In this document: positions 57,464-64,000 of the stretch, one piece after another
Layout: each line of letters opens with the position of its first letter
Numbering within the stretch: the stretch's first letter is position 1
NCBI GenBank assembly: GCA_964016885.1
Contig: OZ024743.1
Coordinates: 81,229,467-81,293,466, forward strand
Source: Eledone cirrhosa
Lineage: Eukaryota; Mollusca; Cephalopoda; Octopoda; Eledonidae
Direction of reading: 5' to 3'
Length of the DNA: 64,000 nucleotides
Notes under the pieces: model-generated
What the model was told of the DNA's origin: nothing
Seen by the model: the letters and a program-made list of their open reading frames with translations, nothing else
Databases searched by the model: none
Made by a program: the position numbers and the translations under genes

Positions 57464-60400
57464 CAAGTCTCATGTACCAACTGTTCCTAACCCGAATGTC
57501 ATGTACCAATTGAACATATCCCAAGTGTCATGTACCAACTGAACCTAACCTGAATGTCATGTACCAACTGAACCTAACCCAAGTGTCATGTACCAACTGA
57601 ACCTAACCCGAGTGTCATGTACCAACTGAATCTAACCCGAGTGTCATGTACCAACTGAACCTAACCCGAGTGTCATGTACCAACTGAACTTAACCCTAGT
57701 GTCATCTACCAACTGAACCTAACCCAAGTGTCATGTACCAACTGAATCTAACCCGAGTGTCATGTACCAACTGAATCTAACCCGAGTGTCATGTACCAAC
57801 TGAACTTAACCCTAGTGTCATCTACCAACTGAACCTAACCCAAGTGTCATGTACCAACTGAATCTAACCCGAGTGTCATGTACCAACTGAATCTAACCCG
57901 AGTGTCATGTACCAACTGAACTTAACCCTAGTGTCATCTACCAACTGAACCTAACGCGAATGTCATGTACCAAATAAACCTAACCTGAGTGTCATGTACC
58001 AACTGAACCTAACCCGAGTGTCATGTTCCAACTGAACATAACACGAGTGTCGTCTACCACCTGAACCTGACCCAAGTGTCATGTAACAACTGAACCTAAC
58101 CAGAATGTTATGTACCAACTGACCCTAACCCAAATGTCAGGTACCTACTAAACCTAACCCGATTGTCATGTACAAACTGAACCTAACACAAGTGTCATGT
58201 ACCAACTCAACCTAACCCGAGTGTCATGTAGCAATTGAACAGAACCCAAGTGTCATGTACCAACTGAACCTAAACCGAGTGTCATCTACCAACTGAACCT
58301 AACCTGAGTGTCATCTACCAATTGAACATAACCCAAGTGTCATGTACCAACTGAACCTAAACTGAGTGTCATCTACCAACTGAACCTAACCTGAGTGTCA
58401 TCTACCAATTGAACATAACCCAAGTGTCATGTATCAACCTAACCTAACCCAAATGTCATGTACCAACTGAACCTAACACGAGTGTCATGTATCAACTAAA
58501 CCTAACCTGCGTGTCATGTACCAGCTGAACCTAACCCGAATGTCATGTACCAACTGTACCTAACCCAAATGTCATGTACCAATTGAACATAACCCAAGGG
58601 TCATGTACCAACTGAACCTAACCCGAGTGTCATGTACCAACTGAACCAAACCCAAGTGTCATGTACCAACTGAACCTAACCCGAATGTCATGTACCAAGT
58701 GAACCTAACCCAAGTGTCGTGTACCAACTGAACCGAGCCCGAATGTCATGTACCAACTGAACCTAACCCGAATGTCATGTACCAACTGAACCTAACCCCA
58801 GTGTCATGTACCAATTGAACTTAACCCGAGTGTCATGTACCGACTTAACCTAACGCGAGTGTCATGTACCAACTGAACCTAACCCGAGTGTCATCTACCA
58901 ACTGAACCTAACGCGAATGTCATGTACCAAATAAACCTAACCTGAGTGTCATGTACCAACTGAACCTAACCCGAGTGTCATGTACCAACTGAACCTAACC
59001 CAAGTGTCATCTACCAACTGAACCTAACCCGAATGTCATCTACCAACTGAACCTAACCTGAGTGTCATGTACCAACTGAACCTAACCCAAGTGTCATGTA
59101 CCAACTGAACCTAACCCGAGTGTCATGTACCTACTAAACCTAACCCGATTGTCATGTACAAACTGAACCTAACACAAGTGTCATGTACCAACTCAACCTA
59201 ACCCGAGTGTCATCTACCAATTGAACATAACCCGTATGTCATCTACTAATTGAACATAACCCAAGTGTCATGTACCAACTAAACTTAACCTGAGTGTCAT
59301 GTACTTTCTGAACCTAACCCGAATGTCATGTACCAACTGAACCTAACCCGAATGTCATCTACCAATTGAACATAACCAGAGTGTCATGTACCAACTGAAT
59401 GTAACACGAATGTCATGTACCAACTGAACCTAATCCGAGTGTCATGTACCAACTGAACCTAACCCAAGTGTCATGTACCAACTGAACCTAACCCGAGTGT
59501 CATGTACCAACTGAACCTAACCCGAGTGTCATGTACCAACTGAACCAAACCCAAGTGTCATGTACCAACTGAACCTAACCCGAATGTCATGTACCAAGTG
59601 AACCTAACCCAAGTGTCGTGTACCAACTGAACCTAGCCCGAATGTCATGTACCAACTGAACCTAACCCGAATGTCATGTACCAACTGAACCTAACCCCAG
59701 TGTCATGTACCAATTGAACTTAACCCGAGTGTCATGTACCGACTTAACCTAACGCGAGTGTCATGTACCAACTGAACCTAACCCGAGTGTCATCTACCCA
59801 CTGAACCTAACGCGAATGTCATGTACCAAATAAACCTAACCTGAGTGTCAGGTACCAACTGAACCTAACCCGAGTGTCATGTACCAACTGAACCTAACCC
59901 AAGTGTCATCTACCATCTGAACCTAACCCGAGTGTCATGTACCTACTAAACCTAACCCGATTGTCATGTACAAACTGAACCTAACACAAGTGTCATGTAC
60001 CTAACCCGAGTGTCATGTACCAATTGAACATAACCCGTATGTCATCTACCAACTGAACCTATCCCTAATGTCATCTACGAATTGAACATAACCCAAGTGT
60101 CATGTACCAACTAAACTTAACCTGAGTGTCATGTACTTTCTGAACCTAACCCGAATGTCATGTACCAACTGCACCTAACCCGAATGTCATCTACCAATTG
60201 AACATAACCAGAGTGTCATGTACCAACTGAATGTAACACGAATGTCATGTACCAACTGAACCTAATCCGAGTGTCATGTACCAACTGAACCTAACCCAAG
60301 TGTCATGTACCAACTGAACCTAACCCGAGTGTCATGTACCAACTGAACCTAACCCAAGTGTCATGTACCAACTAAACCTAACCCGAATGTCATGTACCAA

Positions 60401-61480
60401 CTGAACCTAAACCAAGTGTCACGTACCAACTGAACCTAACACAAATGTCATGTACCAACTGAACCTAACCCAAGTGTCATGTACCAAGTGAACCTAACCC
60501 GAATGTCATGTACCAACTGAACCTAACCCAATTGTCATGTACCAGCTGAACCTAACCCAAGTGTCATGTACCAAGTGAACCTAACCCGAATGTCATGTAC
60601 CAACTGAACCTAACCCAATTGTCATGTACCAACTGAACCTAACCCAAGTGTCACGTACCAACTGAACCTAACACGAATGTCATGTACCAACTGAACCTAA
60701 TCCAAGTGTCATGTACCAACTGAACCTAACCCAAGTGTCATGTACCAACTGAACCTAACCCAAGTGTCATGTACCAAGTGAACCTAACCCGAATGTCATC
60801 TACCAATTGAACATAACCCGAATGTCATGTACCAACTGAATGTAACACGAATGTCATGTACCAACTGAACCTAACCCGAGTGTCATGTACCAACTGAACC
60901 TAACCCGAATGTCATGTACCAACTGAACCTAACCGGAGTGTCATGTACCAATTGAACCTAACCCAAGTGTCATGTACCGAATTAAACTAACCCAAGTGTC
61001 ATGTACCAACTGAACCTAACCCAAGTGTCATCTACCAACTGAACCTAACCCGAATGTCATGTACCAACTGAACCTAACCCGAGTGTCATGTACCAATTGA
61101 ACCTAACCCGAGTGTCATGTACCAACTGAACCTAACCCGAATATCATGTACCAACTGAACCTAACCCAAGTGTCATGTACCAATTGAACCTAACCCGAGT
61201 GTCATGTACCAGCTGAACCTAACCCGAATGTCATGTACTAAATGAACATAACCCAACTGTCATCTACCAACTGAACCTAACCCGAGTGTCATGTACCAAC
61301 TGAACCTAACCTGAATGTCATGTACCTACTGAACCTAACCCAAGTGTCATGTACCAACTGAACCTAACCTGAATGTCATGTACCTACTGAACCTAACCCA
61401 AGTGTCATCTACTAATTGCTCCTAATCCAAATATCATGTACCAACTGAACCTAATGCAAGTGTCATGTACCAACTGAACC
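57463..61480 (+). repeat. Module D, sixth copy
   Basis: Matches ~27,346 onwards at offset 30,117 (AACTGTTCCT at 57,479, TACTTTC units from 59,299 and 60,131). After ~60,345 the offset becomes 30,059, since two consensus units present near 30,220 are absent. Its 20-bp unit near 59,995 has the ancestral GTACCTAACCC form. Private changes include CATCTACCCACTG near 59,790 and CTACCATCTG near 59,912. Confidence 0.8.
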
Positions 61481-63060
61481 TAACCCAAGAGTCATGTACC
61501 AATTGAACCTAACCCGAATGTCATGTACTAAATGAACATAACCCTAGTGTCATCTACCAACTGAACCTAACCCGAGTCTCATGTACCAACTGAACCTAAC
61601 CCGGGTGTCATGTACCAACTGAACCTAACCCGAATGTCATGTACCAACTGAACCTAACCCAGTGTCATGTACCAACTGAACCTAACCCGAATGTCATGTA
61701 CCAACTGATCCTAACCTGAGTGTCATGTACCAACTGAACCTAACCCAAGTGTCATGTACCAACTGAACCTAACCCGAGTGTCATCTACCAACTGAACCTA
61801 ACCCGAGTGTCATGTCCCAACTGAACCTAACCTGAGTGTCATGTACCAATTGAACCTAGCCCGAGTGTCATGTACCAACTGAACCTAACCCAAGTGTCGT
61901 GTACCAACTGAACCTAACCCAAGTGTCATGTACCAACTGAATCTAACCCAAGTGTCATGTACCAACTGAACCTAACCCAAGTGTCGTGTACCAACTGAAC
62001 CTAACCCGAATGTCATGTACCAACTGTACCTAACCCGAATGTCATGTACCAACTGAATCTAACCCGAATGTCATGTACCAACTGAACCTAACCCGAATGT
62101 CCTGTACCATCTGAACCTAACCAGAGTGTCATGTACCAACTGAACCTAACCCGAGTGTCATGTACCAACTGAACCTAAACCAAGTGTCATCTACCAATTG
62201 AACCTAACCCAAATGTCATCTACCATCTGAACCTAACCCAAGTGTCATCTACGAACTGAACCTAAACCGAGTGTCATGTACCAACTGAACCTAAACCGAG
62301 TGTCATGTACCAACTGAACCTAACCAAAGTGTCACGTACCAACTGAACCTAACCCGAGTATCATGTACAAACTGAACCTAACCCGAATGTCATCTATCAA
62401 CTGAACCTAACCCGAGTGTCATGTACCAACTGAACCTAACCCGAGTGTCATGTACCAACTGAACCTAACCCGAGTGTCATCTACCAACTGAACCTAACTC
62501 GAGTGTCATGTACCAACATAACCTAACCCCAATGTCATGTACCAATTAAACCTAACCCGAGTGTCATGTACCAACTGAACCTAACCCGAGTGTCATCTAC
62601 CAACTGAACATAACCCAAGTGTCATGTACCAATTGAACCTAACCCGAGTGTCATGTACCAACTGAACCTAACCCGAGTGTCATGTACCAACTGAACCTAA
62701 CCCGAGTGTCATGTACCAACTGAACCTAACCCGAGTGTCATGTACCAACTGAACCTAACCCGAGTGTCATGTACCAACTGAACCTAACACGAGTGTCATC
62801 TACCAACTGAACCTAACCGGAATGTCATGTACCAACTGAACCTAACCCGAGTGTCATGTATCAACTAAACCTAACCCGAGTGTCATGTACCAACTGAACC
62901 TAACACGAGTGTCATCTACCAACTGAACCTAACCCGATTGTCATGTACCAATTGAACCTAACCCGAGTGTCATGTACCAACTGAACCTAACCCGAGTGTC
63001 ATGTACCAACTGAACCTAACCCGAATGTCATGTACCAACTGAACCTAACACGAGTCTCAT
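61480..63060 (+). repeat. Module E, copy 3
   Basis: Matches 47,280-48,870 at offset 14,194 and, for its first kilobase, 31,410-32,490 at 30,059. It diverges from copy 2 near 63,060, after the CACGAGTCTC unit, where it passes into the simple right terminus instead of module B. Confidence 0.75.
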
Positions 63061-63718
63061 GTACCAACTGAACCTAACCCGAGTGTCATGTACCAACCTA
63101 ACCTAACCCGAGTGTCATGTACCAACTGAACCTAACACAAGTGTCATGTACCAACTGAACCTAATCCAAGTGTCATGTACCAACTGAACCTAACCCGAGT
63201 GCCATCTACCAATTGAACTTAACCAAAGTGTCATGTACCAACTGAACCTAACCCGATTGTCATGTACCAATTGAACCTAACCCAAGTGTCATGTACCAAC
63301 TGAACCTAACCCGATTGTCATGTACCAACTGAACCTAACCCGAGTGCCATCTACCAATTGAACTTAACCAAAGTGTCATGTACCAACTGAACCTAACCCG
63401 AGTGTCATGTACCAACTGAACCTAACCCGATTGTCATGTACCAACTGAACCTAACCCGAGTGTCATGTACCAACTGAACCTAACCCGAGTCTCATGTACC
63501 AACTGAACCTAACCCGAATCTCATGTACCAACTGAACCTAACCCGAATCTCATGTACCAACTGAACCTAACCCTAGTGTCATCTACCAACTGAACCTAAC
63601 CCGAATGTCATGTACCAACTGAACCTAACCCGAATGTCATCTACCAACTGAACCTAACCCTAGTGTCATCTACCAACTGAACCTAACCCGAATGTCATCT
63701 ACTAATTGAACCTAACCC
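63060..63718 (+). repeat. Right terminus of the array, near-consensus units
   Basis: Units here are close to consensus with few variant types. A five-unit repeat is visible: GCCATCTACCAATTG at 63,201 and 63,346, offset 145 bp. Units ending CCCTAG occur near 63,573 and 63,660. The last full unit is 63,690-63,718 and the array ends cleanly at CCTAACCC. Unlike the left edge there is no gradient of decay. Confidence 0.8.
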
Positions 63719-64000
63719 TTGTAAGTGAAAGTGTTTAAACGGAAGTTACATGAAAGCCGTTCCAATGGACTGTATGCCTAACACAAACTTCCAGTACTGA
63801 CAGACATTGTGTAATGATAACTTTACCTGAGGTGTACGTTTGAGGTTGCACGTGTCTGTGGAATATTTGATCACTTATCCTTTAAATTGATTGAATGATT
63901 GAATATTTATCATTGAAGATCTAGGATGATACATCATAGGAAGTTGTGGAGTGATGTTGTTGGTTGTGGTGGTGGTGATGTCGTTGTTGTTGGTTGTGAT
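63719..64000. other. Right unique flank, non-coding as far as seen
   Basis: Single-copy sequence begins directly after the last unit. I see no gene. An ATTGA-rich stretch lies near 63,880-63,905, a 5-bp inverted repeat (ATGAT, ATCAT) sits at 63,926-63,937, and the end is GTT/GTG-rich. GTAAGT at 63,721 resembles a splice donor but nothing nearby supports an exon. Confidence 0.75.
63951..64000 (+). repeat. GTT/GTG-rich low-complexity tract
   Basis: Imperfect runs of GTT, GTG and GAT triplets continue to the window end. One frame is open from 63,930 to the edge and would read mostly Val and Leu, but it is explained by the triplet composition and is not called as a gene. Confidence 0.7.

Larger units (their letters stand above)
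401..63718 (+). repeat. Complete 29-bp satellite array, about 2,185 units
   Basis: The unit is 29 bp; a consensus copy is at 863-891. It begins GAGTGTCATGTACC, has CAACTG at its centre (unit positions 15-20 with flanking A) and ends CCTAACCC. Five G and nine C give about 48% GC and a steady C-over-G bias on this strand. All units are in the same orientation. Frequent substitutions are G1 to A, G3 to A, G10 to C (CATGTA to CATCTA), C17 to T (CAACTG to CAATTG), and CCTA to CATA. Length variants are rare: 28 bp (first at 546-573), 27 bp (for example near 3,990), 20 bp (for example near 24,960) and 30 bp (the AAAAAA units, for example near 17,330). No insert interrupts it. All six frames have stops at most about 87 bp apart in consensus sequence, so it is not coding. 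Family name unknown to me. Confidence 0.98.

Noticed and set aside
401..63718. CRISPR array (29-bp repeats)
   Set aside because: The 29-bp units abut directly with no unique spacers, vary from unit to unit, and lie in a eukaryote-like context with no cas genes.
401..63718. Open reading frames or a repetitive protein in the array
   Set aside because: 29 is not a multiple of three, and TGA/TAA (+) and TGA/TAG (-) in the unit close every frame within about 87 bp. Slightly longer open stretches only reflect variant units.
401..63718. True telomere tract
   Set aside because: Only eight or nine bases per 29 resemble telomere repeats and unique sequence lies on both sides.
401..63718. CENP-B box or other known centromere motif in the unit
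   Set aside because: No match to the CENP-B box was seen; a centromeric role cannot be argued from sequence.
63719..63728. Splice donor (GTAAGT)
   Set aside because: No exon-like sequence on its left, which is satellite; a six-base match is common by chance.
63777..63786. Decayed repeat unit in the right flank (CCTAACACAA)
   Set aside because: Ten bases match array variants but the neighbouring bases do not, so chance is likely.
63930..64000. Start of a gene (open frame with ATG at 63,954)
   Set aside because: Fewer than 25 codons, only Val/Leu-like low-complexity triplets, cut by the window end.

Overview
The window is almost entirely one eukaryotic satellite array. A 29-bp unit is repeated head to tail from position 401 to 63,718 (63,318 bp, about 2,185 units), with no transposon, gene or other insert that I could see. 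The array lies wholly inside the window: about 400 bp of AT-rich single-copy DNA precedes it and 282 bp follows it. I found no protein-coding gene, no rRNA and no intact tRNA. The unit is not a multiple of three and carries TGA and TAA on the + strand and TGA and TAG on the - strand, so every frame is closed within about 87 bp of array.

Organism: this is not bacterial or viral in character. A 63-kb satellite, AT-rich flanks and GTT/GTG-rich low-complexity DNA point to an animal genome. The flank style (ATTGA-rich and GTTGTTG-rich stretches) reminds me of schistosome-type flatworms, but this is a weak impression and no gene is present to test it.

Layout: the array is a mosaic of multi-kilobase modules, recognisable by rare variant units. 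From left to right: 1-400, unique flank ending in a tRNA-promoter-like fragment; module A (401-~10,770); B (~10,770-16,600); three C-type copies (16,600-22,400); two D copies (22,400-31,410); E (~31,410-32,500); then C-D-C-D-D-E (32,500-48,880); then B-C-D-E again (48,880-63,060); then a simple right terminus (63,060-63,718) and unique flank. Written as words this is A-BCCCDDE-CDCDDE-BCDE-terminus. Exact offsets between module copies (for example 870, 1,015, 1,480, 2,027, 4,864, 4,921, 9,501 and about 38,987 bp) all equal whole numbers of 29-bp units once the few 20-, 27-, 28- and 30-bp variant units are counted. The array has therefore grown by in-register unequal exchange or block duplication.

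Shared small deletions and substitutions let the D copies be ordered by relatedness. Each unit contains CCTAACCC (GGGTTAGG on the other strand), which is telomere-like, and a subset of units carries the full octamer TAACCCTA. The main variation in the unit falls at a CpG on the unit junction and looks like CpG decay. No function can be assigned from sequence. The interest lies in the complete array with both edges, its nested duplication history, and the SINE-like fragment at its left edge.
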